Assembly: GCA_018398815.1 (NCBI GenBank)
Contig: CM031616.1
Location: forward strand, 32,228,792-32,292,791
Direction: 5' to 3'
Length of the DNA stretch: 64,000 nucleotides
DNA from: Conus ventricosus
Lineage: Eukaryota; Mollusca; Gastropoda; Neogastropoda; Conidae
A model generated the notes under the pieces. The model was not told the origin of the DNA. It did no database searches and worked only from the letters and a program-made list of their open reading frames with translations. Positions 12,421 through 24,560 of this stretch are shown here, piece by piece. Numbering within the stretch: position 1 is the first letter of the stretch; each line of letters opens with the position of its first letter. Made by a program: the position numbers and the translations under genes.

Positions 12421-12549
12421 ATTTTCTTTATGCAAGCAGAAGTCAGGTGATCAACATTTCAGTTTCTTTTAAAGTTTTTTTTTTTGTTTTGCATTTCTTT
12501 CTTTCCTTCTTGTAATTTCATGACTTTTGTTCTCTCTGTCGGTAATGTG

Positions 12550-13000
12550 GAGGTTTATAATGTATTGTCCTTTTCTTTCTTTCTTTCCTTCTTTCTTTTT
12601 TTTTCCTTCTTTCTTTTTTTTCCTTCTTTCTTTCTTTTCTTACACGTCTTTCTTTCTTTCTTTAAAGAGCAGGCTATCTCCTTTCTCTTTTCTTCCTTTC
12701 TTCCTTCCTTCCTTTTTATCTATCTCTCTTTCTTCCTTTCTTCCTTCCTTCCTTTTTATCTATCTCTCTTTCTTCCTTTCTTCCTTCCTTCCTTTTTATC
12801 TATCTCTCTTTCTTCCTTTCTTTCCTTCTTTCTTTTTATCTATCTCTCTTTCTTCCTTTCTTCCTTCCTTCCTTTTTATCTATCTCTCTTTCTTCCTTTC
12901 TTCCTTCCTTCCTTTTTATCTATCTCTCTTTCTTCCTTTCTTCCTTCCTTCCTTTTTATCTATCTCTCTTTCTTCCTTTCTTTCCTTCTTTCTACCATGT
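12550..13000. repeat. Pyrimidine-rich tract with 40-bp tandem repeat
   Basis: From about 12,680 to 12,990 a 40-bp monomer built of TTCC units followed by TTTTTATCTATCTCTC repeats roughly eight times with few changes. Upstream (12,550-12,660) is irregular TTTC sequence. The Phe/Leu/Ser frames it creates are artefacts. Confidence 0.9.
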
Positions 13001-13009
13001 CCTATCAGT

Positions 13010-13990
13010 ATTTAGGTGTCCAAGTAGTATGCATGATCTCCTGGCAGGGCATAGGGTATTTGATGTGCTAGCAGTATACCAGGTGTACAGGATGTCTTAG
13101 AAGTATACAAGACATGCTTGCAGTATATGGGGCATCCTAGCAGTACACAACATATATTAGCAGTACACAGGGTGTCATTAGAGTATGAAGGACATCTATG
13201 TAATATATAGGACATCCTAGTAGTACACAGCATATGTTAGCAGCACACAGGGTGTTATAGAAGTATGAAGGACATCTATGTAGTATGTAGGACATCTTAG
13301 TAGTACACAGCATATGTTAGCAGTGCACTGGGTGTTATAGATGTACTCAGGACATTCTTGCAGTATGTACGGCATCTTAGCAGTACACAACATATATTAG
13401 CAATATTCAGGGTGTCTTGGCAGTATACAGATTTCCTAGAAACATAGTTTGTCCTACCAATGTACAGGGTGCACTAGCTATAAACAGAATATCCTAGTAG
13501 TGTACAAGATGTCCTTGTAGTATACAGGGTGTTCTGGCAGCGTACAGGGCATCCTATCAGTATATGTGGTGTCTTTGTAATATGCTGGGCACCCTTGAAT
13601 TACACAAGGTTTTTCAGAAATAAACGGGGCACTTTAGCTTACAAATTGTCCTAAGGGCATTCTTACAGTATATCGGGTGTCCTAGCAATATTAGGCAAGT
13701 CTAGAATGAATTGGGAGATCCTAGTAAACAAGGGTATGCTACAATTATGAAGGATGTCCTAGCAATGTAAGGCCATCCTAGAATTCTACAGGACATCCTA
13801 GCAATATAAGGACATCCTAGAATTTCATGGGATTTTGTACAATAAAAGGATATTGTAGAATTCTACAGGGTATCCTAGCAATATTGGAACATCCTAGAAT
13901 TGGACAAGGTATCCTAGCAATATAAGGACATCCTAGCAGCATACAGGGTGTCTTAGAAGTATGTAGGGTACCGGGTGTCCTAACAGTAGC
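13010..13990. repeat. Degenerate ~20-bp minisatellite, ~1 kb
   Basis: A unit like GTCCTAGCAGTATACAGG recurs some 45-50 times with many substitutions and small indels. Neighbouring units differ more toward the middle (13.4-13.9 kb), where GAATTCTACAGG variants prevail. It contains no supported exon. Confidence 0.85.
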
Positions 13991-14695
13991 TCTACCCTGT
14001 TTAGTCTGACAAATTACAAAGAGCCATGGAGATTCCCTGACTGCCCTAGTGTCCAACACAGCACTTTTAGGACCTGTCTCTGACAGAATGGGCATGGTAG
14101 ATCTGTTTGCCTATATGGTTTTATGGAATTCTGTGTCCATGTTAGGCGAAAATAAAATGATTGCGATGATCTGAGCAAACATACCTTGAGGAGAAAAAAT
14201 CTGGACACAAAGGTCTTGAGTGGTAATTGCACTTGTGGTGTATAACCATTGTTGTAGGTGTTATGACCAGAGAGCAACAACTTTCACTAACTCGCACACC
14301 CCAAATCACATCTGGCTGCATCTGTGTCTTTGACAACATGCTGATACTTTGGAGCAATAGCAGGAACTACAGGCTTTAAAATATTAAAACAAACGGCAAG
14401 AGAGTTGGAATTTGTGCCAATGTATGTTGATGGATCAGGTTTGAAAGTAACTTGTTTGGGGAGAAACTATTTTCATGGCCAATACTGGAAAATCAGTTAT
14501 CCCTCTACCTTTTCCTGTGTGACGGTATGAATCCGCCTCTGCGGTGCCCCAAATCTTACCAAAATTTATGAAGATCTGTACACACACTGTACAGAAAATG
14601 TATTATGCCTATTTTAGTTGAAAAGTAAACCAGTCGCAGTTTTAGGGTAAGCATGTCTGGACTAAGGATGACAATGACTGTTGTGGGGCCAACAG

Positions 14696-14882
14696 GTCAT
14701 CGAGGTCCAGACACACAGAGCCAGTGGCAAGAGGCTGCTGACGGCCACCACCATCGTCACCGACCAGGAGCTGAACAGCGTGCAGGAAGGCCAGGACTAC
14801 AGCTGCCAGTGTGTGGCCTGGTACATCAAGGGCGGGGCTTGGCACTACAACCTCAGCAACGTTGCCACCATCAGTCCCGCCT
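14696..14882 (+). CDS. Module 2, exon B (second half of UNC5-like Ig1)
   Basis: The exon starts after GCCAACAG and ends at GTGAGT, phase 0 to phase 1, 187 nt. It encodes VIEVQTHRASGKRLL, an Ig strand, then GQDYSCQCVAWYIKGG and ends ATISPA. The D-Y-x-C-x-C-x-A-W motif is the clearest match to UNC5 Ig1. The intron from 10,930 to 14,695 holds the dead reverse transcriptase and two minisatellites. Confidence 0.88.
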
Positions 14883-15179
14883 GTGAGTCAGTCGTCTGCT
14901 TTTTGGTGCACCCAGCAAGTACATGACACCAGTGTAAACCACCATCAAGTTACATAGAAATTGTTCACCCCCAATTTTTTTTTTCTGACATAGGGGCGGG
15001 AAGTGAATTATGCTGTTAAAGTGGTTTAAAGTGATAATTTGTCATTGTCACTTTGAATTTGCAAGAATTAAGCATACTACACAACAGTAAAAGCTGATAG
15101 AATAGTAAATATACAAGCATGCAGAAAGTACCCATAACTTATTAGCGGAGTTTTGTCTGATGTGTACGTTTGGCATAAT

Positions 15180-15500
15180 GTCAGAGTTCACCATTTGTTT
15201 GTTTGTTTGTATGTGTGTTTTGTTTTATTGGTTTTGTTTTTTGTTTTATCAGTGAAACCATCTCACAGCTAGACCAGTGTTTAGAGTAATCATTCAGCTG
15301 CGTCGTTCTCAACGTAAGAGTGAGAAACTTAATGAATCCGATGGATATGCTTGTAAGAATGTCAGAGTTCACTTTTTTTTTCTTTTGTTTTGTTTTATTT
15401 TTGTTTTTTGCTATCAATGAAACCATCTCATAGCTATACTAGTGTTTAGAGTAATCTTTAAGTTGCAATGTTCTCTACTCGAGAGTGAGAGACTTGGTGA
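15180..15500. repeat. Tandem duplication of ~170 bp in intron
   Basis: The segment GTCAGAGTTCAC ... GAAACCATCTCA ... CTAGTGTTTAGAGTAATC ... GAGTGAGA occurs twice in succession (about 15,180-15,330 and 15,358-15,490) with moderate divergence. Confidence 0.8.
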
Positions 15501-15859
15501 TAATGTGGCTCTTGAAAGCACATTAGTCACTTTTGGTTCTCACCCGGCTGAGAAGGGTTTTGTGTTGATAGTAGCTGAGTTGAATAGTTTACAGCTGATC
15601 CCCCAGATTAAAGTATGATCGCTGTGCTTCATGCTACCTTTCAATTGAAGCTTTGATACGATATAGTGTGTCACTGTTGTTTTTTATTCATTGATTTAAC
15701 TCAGATCAGATCATTTGGGTTTCCATCATTTACTTAACTTCCCATTTGTTTCTTCACACATCAGGTAAACACTTGTTACTGGATCTTCAAACATGGCACA
15801 TAAACATATGTCATTCAGGTTTTCCAACACTGATTTAGATATGTCTTTATGGTTTTCAG

Positions 15860-15963
15860 ACATCGACTCTGTGTTCATGTATGAGCCAGTTGGGGGACAG
15901 TATTACGCAGGATCCTCTGTTGAATTTGCCTGTGATCCTCCTGGAGGGCAGCCCACGCCTAAG
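15860..15963 (+). CDS. Module 2, exon C (first half of UNC5-like Ig2)
   Basis: The exon starts after GGTTTTCAG and ends at GTGATT, phase 1 to phase 0, 104 nt. With the preceding T it reads YIDSVFMYEPVGGQYY, then VEFACDPPGGQPTPK. The aromatic-E-P lead-in and the cysteine followed by PP-x-G match the other C exons and UNC5 Ig2. Confidence 0.85.
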
Positions 15964-16021
15964 GTGATTACTGCATAATTATTATCATCGGTAATGAGCT
16001 CAGTCAGTGGTGTTTCGAGTT

Positions 16022-16110
16022 TATTACATTAGAGCAGGTACTTCTGGAATACCTACAAAATGACTCACCAGCAGTGCAGTGTCTCCCCTGGTGGGTGGCC
16101 TCGTCACAGC
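16022..16110 (-). repeat. Interspersed repeat R1, fragment
   Basis: Read on the minus strand it contains CCAGGGGAGACACTGCACTG and GGTGAGTCA, the core blocks of repeat R1. Only the middle portion is present. Confidence 0.6.
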
Positions 16111-16967
16111 GTTAAATAGATTGCTCATTGTGGAGCTGGAGCTCTGGCAGGACAAACCTGAGTGAGGCTGTGAAAGGGGGAGCAGGACCGAGCGGCTTTG
16201 GAGTGATTCCATGTGGGAGGGGGAGGGCAAGGGGTGGGGGTGGAGGGAGAGTATTGAAGATGAGACAGCAAACAAACAAACAAAAAGTGTGAAAACTTGA
16301 GCCGTGTTCCCATTGTCCACTCCTCCCATGTACGTATACATGCATGGATGCATACACATTCATGTCACAGACATGTGAATACATTGGTATGTTTGGTGTA
16401 TGCAGATATCAACATTTTATCTCTCTGACTGTCAGAATGGCTGGTATTGTGACAGTGATTAGAATGACAGTAATCACTGGTAACTGCAATTTTCATGATG
16501 TCTTATTACTTGCATACTTTGGCCCTTCAGCCCCCAGGAACTATTGACCAGTGGACACTACTCTCAGCCACTCTTCCTGCCTCTCTGCAGTCCCTTCCCT
16601 TCTTCTTCAGCTCTGCCTCAGTGTCTCTTCTCCGGTTGTTTCTGTGTCTTCCACTCTTCGTTCTTTTCTCCAAGTCAGAGGCGGAGGCATGGTGTTGGAT
16701 GCTGGTTTCCTAAGGGTGTGTCCTGGCCAGCCCGGCTTCCTCCATGGGATCTGTGTGGAGATTGGATCTTGACCTGCCCTTTGCCACAACTCAGTGTTGC
16801 TGACTATGTTCATCCACATGATGTTGAAACTTTTCCTCAAACAGGTGTTAAAGAATCTCTACTGCATCGCTTTGGTTATACTCTACAGAGGTTTGCAGCT
16901 AGTGAGTGATGCCACATGCAAAATGGTGATAAAGCAAAAAGAACAACATCAGATTTTTCATTTCCAG

Positions 16968-17148
16968 ATGATCTGGCAGAAAGACGGGCAAGTCCTAAAC
17001 GTGGATGCCGATGACAACCTGGAGATTCTGTCAGATGGACGACTGTTCATCGACAGAGCAAGACCACAGGATTCAGGGGAATATGTCTGTGTGGCCTTCA
17101 ACCCAGCAGGACGACGGTCATCCAGTCCAGCTGTCTTGGAGATTTATG
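16968..17148 (+). CDS. Module 2, exon D (second half of UNC5-like Ig2)
   Basis: The exon starts after TTTCCAG and ends at GTGAGT, phase 0 to phase 1, 181 nt. It encodes MIWQKDGQVLNVDADDN, then ILSDGRLFIDRARPQDSG and EYVCVAFNPAGRRSS, ending LEIYG. The core W and the D-S-G-x-Y-x-C motif are intact. Confidence 0.9.
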
Positions 17149-17247
17149 GTGAGTGGTCTGTAGTCTGCATTGATGACACCAACCCCTAGTGCAGTTTGCT
17201 TTGTAAAATGTACGGTGTAGAACTGCATTGCAATATACTTTACGATG

Positions 17248-17435
17248 CTGTACGGTGTCACGTTATGGTGAACTGTACTGCTTTTCTGTTGCTTTGTATT
17301 CTATTCTGTGCGGCTCTGTTCTGTTATGTTCAGTCTATTTGTTTGTTTGTTGTACGGTGTCATATTATGGTAAACTGTACTGCTTTTCTGTTGCTTTGTA
17401 TTCTATTCTATGCAGCTCTGTTCTGTTCCTGTATT
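17248..17435. repeat. Tandem duplication of ~100 bp in intron
   Basis: TGTACGGTGTCA followed by TATGGT, AACTGTACTGCTTTTCTG and GCTTTGTATTCTATTCT is repeated at about 17,248-17,320 and 17,350-17,430. Confidence 0.8.
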
Positions 17436-17739
17436 TGGTTCTGTTCCATTATATTCCATCTGTTTGCTTGTTTGTTTCTAATTTGATGTGTTTTCTTCAG
17501 TTGGGGTCTATTCCATTCTGTTCTCCGTTCTCCTTTCCTATAACACCAAATGAATGCTAATTATGACACTAAATCACCTAGCAGATATGCTAACGCAGAG
17601 CACACACAGCAAACAAGGAGACATCCCCCAAAAAGGATGGTCCAGGCTTGTCCATTATACCTTGTGCCTGACACATATATACAACAACCTGCTTGTTCAT
17701 AATTTTTTGTTTACTGTTCCCTGTCTTGTTTAAAGATTT

Positions 17740-18770
17740 TCTTTCACACCAATCAAACCAAGTTACCTGTACTTGTTACTGTTTGTCCCTGTGTTTGTTT
17801 GACATATTCAAAATCAGAAGAGCTGTGCCAGACTTGAATAAATGTTAATTTGTGTCTGTTCATTTCTCCAGTTGCTGTTTCTGCGTATATCTGTCAGGTA
17901 CAGGTATATGGACAAGCTTGGAGCATCATTGTTCTGGGGTTGTCTCCTTGTTTGTTGTATGTGGTCTGTGTTGACAAATTTTGTTAGGTGATTTCATGTT
18001 ATAAGCAGAATGCACAAAGAGTTACAGGCATGTAACTATTTTCATGGGAGGAAGAGTTACCTTACATGTTCGTTATTTACTGTTTAATGTTCCCTGCCAC
18101 ATTAAGATTTCTTTTCATACCAATCAGAAACCAAGGTTACCTATGTTTGTTACTGTCCCTGTGTTTGTTTGACTGTATTCAAGACCAAAGGGCTGCGCCA
18201 GTCTTGAGTAAATGTTAGTATGTGTCTGTTCATTTCTCCAGTTGTTGTTTCAGTGTATATGTGTCAGGTACAGGGTATATGGACAAGCTTGGAACATCAT
18301 TTTTTTTTTTTGGGGGGGGGGGATGTCCCCTTGTTTGCTGTGTTTGCATTTATGCTAAGTTTTTGTGTTGTTTTTTTCGTAAGCGCTGTTTGTTTGGAGT
18401 TGTGGATATGTAATTAAATTTCATCATGGGAGAGTTACCTTACTTGTTCGTTATCTATCACTATGTTTCATTTTATACCATTCTGTTGTGTTCTGTTTAG
18501 TGATATCCTGTTGTGTTTTATAGTTCCTGTTTTCTTTGATTATATTCTGTTCTACTGCTCCATCTGCTTTGTTCTATCTCTTTGCCAGTCTTGAACAAAT
18601 GTTAATTTGTATTTGTTCATTTCTCCAGTTGTTGCTGATGCATAGATCTGTCCGGTATGGGGTATATAGGCAAGATAGGAACATCCTTTTTGGGGCATGT
18701 TTCCTCGTTTGTTTTGTGTGTTCTGTATTGTCATATCTGCTGGGCGATTTGGTGTCATAAGCAGCATTCC
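17740..18770. repeat. Three diverged copies of a ~240-bp intron segment
   Basis: Blocks CCCTGTGTTTGTTTGAC, GCCAG.CTTGA..AAATGTTA, TGTTCATTTCTCCAGTTG and ACAAGCTTGGA.CATCAT occur in order at about 17,740-17,990, 18,115-18,370 and, in shorter form, 18,585-18,750. Spacing is about 370-460 bp, so the unit includes flanking sequence. TCTCCAG in each copy looks like an acceptor but has no exon after it. Confidence 0.75.
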
Positions 18771-18979
18771 TTAGGTTATGGACGTGTATTTGTTTCACCA
18801 TGGGAACAATAGTTTGTTTGTTTGTTGTTTTATGCACGTTTATAAACACTACGATATGTACTATTATGTGTATGTTAACAATGGCATGTTTCCACGTTTT
18901 ATCACTGTATCAACAAAGTCCAGTTTCAACCTTTTTTTTTTCTTCTTTTTTTTTTTTCAAAACTCTGAATGGCCGACAG

Positions 18980-19257
18980 GAGATGTGGATGCAACCACTC
19001 CCAAAGGAGTGACCACCACGGAGAGAGGAATGGACAAGACCTCCACGACCACAGGTCCCCCTGATGACTTTGAGCTCAGCACCACCAAGACGGGTCGCAT
19101 CATTCCGTTCTTCACGGACACGTCCAGCCCCACAGAGGTGTACATCTTCAATGAGGAGCCGGCCACAATTACGTGCTGGGCGGTGGAAGCCACTGGCTTG
19201 ATCTACGTGTGCAATGGGAAGAGAATGCAGGCTGACAGGGAGCTGGATGCTTTTAAG
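18980..19257 (+). CDS. Module 3, exon A (Thr-rich linker plus first half of UNC5-like Ig1)
   Basis: The exon starts after GGCCGACAG and ends at GTGAGA, phase 1 to phase 0, 278 nt. The first half is a Ser/Thr-rich linker (GVTTTERGMDKTSTTTGPP) that could carry O-glycans. Then come TEVYIFNEEPATITCWAVEA and GLIYVCNGKRM, the closest copy to the UNC5 Ig1 pattern of C-x-A-x-x-A-x(3)-Y-x-C-N. The donor merges into a long GT microsatellite 25 bases downstream. Confidence 0.88.
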
Positions 19258-19279
19258 GTGAGAGGGGAGGAGCAAGGCA

Positions 19280-19349
<70 letters not shown>

Positions 19350-19418
19350 GTGAGTGTGCGTGCGTGTGTGTGTGTGAGCAAGCGCGCATGTGTGCGTGTA
19401 TGTGTGTGTGTGTGAACA

Positions 19419-19515
<97 letters not shown>

Positions 19516-19669
19516 TTGTCTATATATCCATGTATGCATGTGTGTGTATGTGTGTCTGTGCAGGAGAGAAGGAAATGTGTTTGTGTATGTGTGTGTGTGT
19601 GTCAGGTGCAGGAGGGAAGGAGATGCGTCTGTGTATCTGAGAGTGTGTGAATATGGGTGAGTGTGTAAG

Positions 19670-19752
<83 letters not shown>

Positions 19753-19885
19753 CCATCTGTCTGTCTGTGTGTCAGTGCAGTAGGGAAGGAGATGCGTCCG
19801 TGTGTCTGAGTGTGTGTGTGTGTGTGCATTCATGCATGCGTGTGTGTGTGTGTGCATGCATGCATGCGTGTGTGCACGCGCGCAC
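19280..19885. repeat. GT microsatellite cluster with TCTG block
   Basis: GT runs at about 19,280-19,345, 19,425-19,487 and 19,670-19,750 are separated by (TCTG)n near 19,488-19,515. A short unit containing GGAGGGAAGGAGATGCGTC also recurs near 19,608 and 19,778. Confidence 0.93.
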
Positions 19886-20392
19886 ACAAAGGAAGAGGAT
19901 GTTCATGTGTTTCTATGTATATTTGCATATGTGAGTTTGTCCAGTTGTTGAGTCTCTCATTTTATACATATATGTACAAGGAAACATGCATTCTAATGGT
20001 ATGAGTGATTAGTGAGGGGGATACATTGGAAAAGAAGGGAAACAGGTCATGTATGTGTGTGTGTTTAGAGGGGAAGGGGGCAGGATTGGTTGGAGTTGGG
20101 GGTTAGATGCCGGCGTGAGGGTGATGGTTCTGGAACTGGGGACAGGGAATATACTTGAAGAGGTGAAAAATAAAGATTATTAAAGGAAACCAACTTTCAG
20201 TTCCTTCCTATGTGTATAAATGTCAGTTCAGGGTACCATTATTTACTTTTTCATCGCATGGCAGGTGGCAGTTCAGGCTTATCTACTGCATGTAGAAAAT
20301 GCCCTTTTTAACATGGGAATACCTGTTTTTGAAATGAAAGTGTAAAACGTTCTTTTCATATCTAAATACAACACTGGTATTACTCTTTGCAG

Positions 20393-20573
20393 ACTGTGGA
20401 CCCCACCACGGGATACACGCTCCTGACAAAGTCCATCATGGTCTACCGCAGTGACATAGAGGAGTTCACGGGCCCTGGGGACTACAAGTGCCACTGCCGG
20501 GCCTACTACCCTGGGGATGTGCCAGACGACTGGCAGTATGTGGCTGATCTGAACACCACAGTGAGACTGGCCT
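20393..20573 (+). CDS. Module 3, exon B (second half of UNC5-like Ig1)
   Basis: The exon starts after CTCTTTGCAG and ends at GTAAGT, phase 0 to phase 1, 181 nt. It encodes TVDPTTGYTLLTKSIMVYRS, then EEFTGPGDYKCHCRAYYPG and ends TTVRLA. The residues before the cysteine pair and the E-x-F-x-G-x-x-D-Y spacing resemble UNC5 Ig1 strongly. Confidence 0.92.
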
Positions 20574-21033
20574 GTAAGTGAATTAGACTGAACTGGATTG
20601 GCCTGTGGTCAAGTCTGGGGTGGGGACTGTTAAGATGCAGAATCACATTCCTGCTCTTTGTCAGCATTTCAGTGGATAATGAATGCTGACACTTGCGTGA
20701 AAAGAGCTGATTCCAAACTGTCACTGAATCGGATCTTTAACAGAGAAAAGGGCGACTCCGGTGGTAACACGCTTGAATTCTTTGTTTCTAGCAGAAGATT
20801 CTCAAGTTTAATCTTCTTGCGGCCATGACATCAGTCCCAAAATGGAGACATGTCCTTCATCTCTAACAAAATTGATAAGTCTTGCTATCCCAAACATCCA
20901 AATTCCAGATTGTCTGTGTCTGTGTGTGTACTGACTTTTTTTTTTAATTTTTCTTTTTTCTTTTCTTTTCTAAATTGCATTCATTACATAAACATGAAAA
21001 CACACAAAAAAATGTGAACAAAAATGTCACATC

Positions 21034-21085
<52 letters not shown>

Positions 21086-22963
21086 ACACACACACATACA
21101 CACACACACAGATGACAAGCAGATATGACAAGAACAAAAAAGACATAACAATATGTTACTGCGTTGTACCTAAGGCCAGTCTGCTGCAAATGTTTACAGA
21201 AATGTGGCTTTCTGTTAAGTCAAAAAGAGGAACAGACAATTTTAGAACCATAGTTGATGCATAAACAAACCAGTCAAACTTCTATTCTACAATGTTCAAG
21301 AATCACAACATCATATAACCAACCAAGAAGCAGGGTGCCTTGGAGAAAGTTCAGCAACTATGAAGCAGTGTAGTGATTCAAAACACAGAACATTCCAGAA
21401 ACAATTTATTGAACCCACTGCAAGCTAAGCTTCTGGTTTGCTTGCAAGGTACTAGGACTCTCAAGAAACTCCTAGAACTATTCTATTACCCTTGTATACC
21501 TCATCTGGTAACATAACAACCTATGGAACAGTCCATTGGATCATTTCAAGCAGAATTTGTACACCTGTATCTGAAACAATCAACAATCCAAAACAAGGTG
21601 AATCCATTTGTAACATGACATGACTGCCATGGGTTAGGCTGGACTGGGTTGTTCTGTGCACCATGGTCTGGAAGCTGGAAGATTAGACAAGAGTGAAAAA
21701 TATGAGGCTCAGTTAGACTTTCCATGTCCCTACTACACTGGACTAAATAATACCAGACAATGTTGGATCAGAACAAGCGCCACTGAATACTACTTAACTC
21801 ACTCAAAGGACGTTTTTACTTTGCACACTTCTAGGTTGCAAATCTGGTTAATCTATTCCACAGTTTCAGCAATGTTGTCTGTGTTTTTAATTGCCCAGTC
21901 TTTTGGTTTGTGATTGAAGATTGGTTAGGTTCATGAATCTTGCTGAAGCTCAGTTTGCAGTGGGAAAAAAAGGCACTCTCAGCATGTTCTGGGAACTACT
22001 TGTGTGCATGCAAAGGGAAGTAACTGTATGAAAGCTCTCCTTTAATGGAAATCAGTTTGTGACTATGCTTCTGTGATGGAAATAAGTTTGTGGTTGTTTG
22101 ACATAAATTTCCATTCTCCTTTCATTTAGTTACAGCAAACTTTGTTATATGATACGGCCAAAATATTCAAGTTCACAATGCTTTGGAAATGAATGTGTGA
22201 AATTTCAGACCAAGAGATTGCTAAAATCCATTTCACAGCTATTTTTGAACAGTTCCAAGTTCAGTTGGTCTTATGAAATATCAGAGTCAAGGACCAATGA
22301 GCAGTGTACAAGGTCATGTTCCCTCCTTTGAGAAAAGAGCATTCAAACTTCAATTAAGAATCAGATCTTAATACACTGTAAATTCTGTGAACTAGATTTT
22401 GGATCATACTTCGGTTTTCACAGTCTAGATTTGCAAACCTTTGCTTCATTCAGTGAAGAATGGCCTTAGCAGTGCTGTGTGTCCTCTGGCAGTTTGCCTC
22501 ATGACTGCTCTGTGTGATCTACTGGGGGGTGCAACAGGGTAAAAAATCGGTATGGTAATGGATGTAGGAGCTAGAATGTGCGTTATGGTAGTAATACCAC
22601 TGTAGGAAAAAAGAAGATGAGACTATCTCGCTGTCTCTCTCTCTGTCCATCTATCTGTCTGTCTGTCTGTCAAAGGTTTTTCGTTTGTTTGTTCGTTCAT
22701 TTTTCACAGACATTTACTGGGGGCAACTTCCTTGTTGTATCTTTATGTAGTAACCATACGCTGCGTATGTGACTGAGACTGTAATTGGCTTATCATCACA
22801 TGGTTTTATGATCTGATCTGCTTTCCCTTATGAAGGAAGAAAGAACTGACAAGCAGTCAAGTGAATGGGTTAAAGGGCGAGTATGCGAATGAATCAGTGA
22901 GTAAACTCAGTCAATTATTGGTTAGTGGGCTGGTTGAAATGGTTGATTGATGTCCATTCCTAG
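20574..22963. other. Intron of module 3 between exons B and C, no gene seen
   Basis: Apart from the CA array near 21.0 kb the 2.4-kb stretch is AT-rich sequence with no open frame supported by a domain. A short CTGT/CTGTCTGT run lies near 22,630-22,670. Confidence 0.6.
21033..21115. repeat. CA microsatellite
   Basis: This is a (CA)n run of about 40 units with two interruptions. Confidence 0.95.
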
Positions 22964-23067
22964 ATATGGACAGCCAGTTTGAGGAAGAACCAGTGGCCCA
23001 GACAGTTGAAGTGGGCGTGTCCACGGAGCTTGCCTGCGAATCTCCAAGGGGTGTGCCAAAACCCACT
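22964..23067 (+). CDS. Module 3, exon C (first half of UNC5-like Ig2)
   Basis: The exon starts after CATTCCTAG and ends at GTAAGT, phase 1 to phase 0, 104 nt. Joined to the T of exon B it reads YMDSQFEEEPVAQTVEVG, then STELACESPRGVPKPT. The F-E-x-E-P motif with Y three to five residues before it is shared with the start of UNC5 Ig2. Confidence 0.9.
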
Positions 23068-23408
23068 GTAAGTTATCTTGCACTCAGTGTGTGTGTATTA
23101 ATTGAATTGATCAGAATGTTGACAATAGTAATAATGATAAGTGAAGGAAGAGGTTGAATGTAAAGAGTTTTGTAACGTCACTTATTTTGTTTGTTTGGGT
23201 ATTTGTTTTTTTGTTTTTTTTGTTGTTTTTTTTTTAATGATTTTTGAACATTGATGCTGTCCTCAGAGTCTCTGTTATTTTCATTGGAAATTATCATAAT
23301 TATGCTGATAGTTAGTTCCTGCGCTATAATCACAAATATTATCCTGAGAATGAAAATCAATGTAATTGGCATTAATATGATACAGGACAATCTTTGCATG
23401 CATAATGA

Positions 23409-23449
<41 letters not shown>

Positions 23450-23470
23450 TGTGTCTGTGTCTCTGTGTGT
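23409..23470. repeat. GT microsatellite
   Basis: This is a (GT)n run with a few TCTG interruptions at its 3' end. Confidence 0.95.
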
Positions 23471-23565
23471 GTTTTAACGTTTTTCGGTCTCTTTGAGAAT
23501 TAACAGGAATGATGTACCTATGCTGGCAAACCTGGCCTATTTGTGTGTGTGTGTTGTGCTGACAG

Positions 23566-23740
23566 GTGCACTGGCTGAAAAATGGGTACCGTGTGAAAGA
23601 GACCAACAAAATCCAAGTGTCTCCCAGGGGCAACCTCCTGTTTGAAGAGGTGACATTTGCAGACAGTGGAAACTACACCTGCGTGGCTGAGAACATTATG
23701 GGCTCCAGGACCAGCAACACTGTTCCCTTCAACGTGGTTG
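23566..23740 (+). CDS. Module 3, exon D (second half of UNC5-like Ig2)
   Basis: The exon starts after GCTGACAG and ends at GTCAGT, phase 0 to phase 1, 175 nt. It encodes VHWLKNGYRVKETNKIQV, then LLFEEVTFADSGNYTCVAEN and ends FNVVG. W-L-K-N-G, the D-S-G-N-Y-T-C-V-A motif and a possible N-glycosylation site (NYT) are visible. Confidence 0.93.
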
Positions 23741-23859
23741 GTCAGTATTCATGGTGACTCGATTAAAGCCTGGTTGTGATTAGTCAGTATTTGAAGGAAT
23801 TTGGGAAAAATACCAGTTACTTCTGTCGTATTTAACCCCTTGACTGCCGCTATTTTGTA

Positions 23860-24560
23860 TCAGTTTTGTACTTCTGTGTGCCGGAGCAAAATTTGACTTT
23901 TTGCGGTAGGTTCACTAATTTGATCAGTGCTCATTTATTTGTGGAGATATCTCTTAGATTTTTGGCATGTTTTCTTCTCATACCCAGGGCTATAATACCT
24001 GCAAATAATATTTGATTTTGTTCATTCTGAGTATAATAATCTTATAATTCAACTTTTTTTTAAAATTATATTTTGCAAGCATACAAAAACCCACAGCAGC
24101 AAAACAAAAAACATACAAACCCACCCAAAAGTGGTTTTAGTGTTTACTGAACACCTGTGTAAATATTTGGTAGTGAATTTACAACCCACAATTGTTGTTT
24201 TATATGATAAATTTATGCATTTCTGGGGTACAGTACAATCCAGGTATCAAGGGACACAATTTTGTTTTCTTGGGTAGGTTCACTGATATGCCCAGTGCTC
24301 TTTCAATTCTTGACATATATCTTAGATACTTGGGAAATTTTCTTGTTATATCCTTGGCTACAACCAGATATAGTTTGATTTTGTTTGTAATGAGTAGACC
24401 AAAAATATATATATAATGATGAATGTTTTGTTTGAAAAACAGACACTTTCAGAACATAAACAAAACTATAGCACTAAAATCACAATGAAATACCACAAAA
24501 ACTGGTGTTAGTATCCTTTGAACTTCAGGACAAACATCTGTATTCACAATAAAGCTTGAC
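23860..24560. repeat. ~350-bp tandem duplication inside the piggyBac element
   Basis: GGTAGGTTCACT, CAGTGCTC, ATATCTTAGAT, TTTGATTTTGTT and AAACA..CACAG-like blocks occur in order at about 23,910-24,110 and again at 24,275-24,480, with divergence. Confidence 0.65.
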
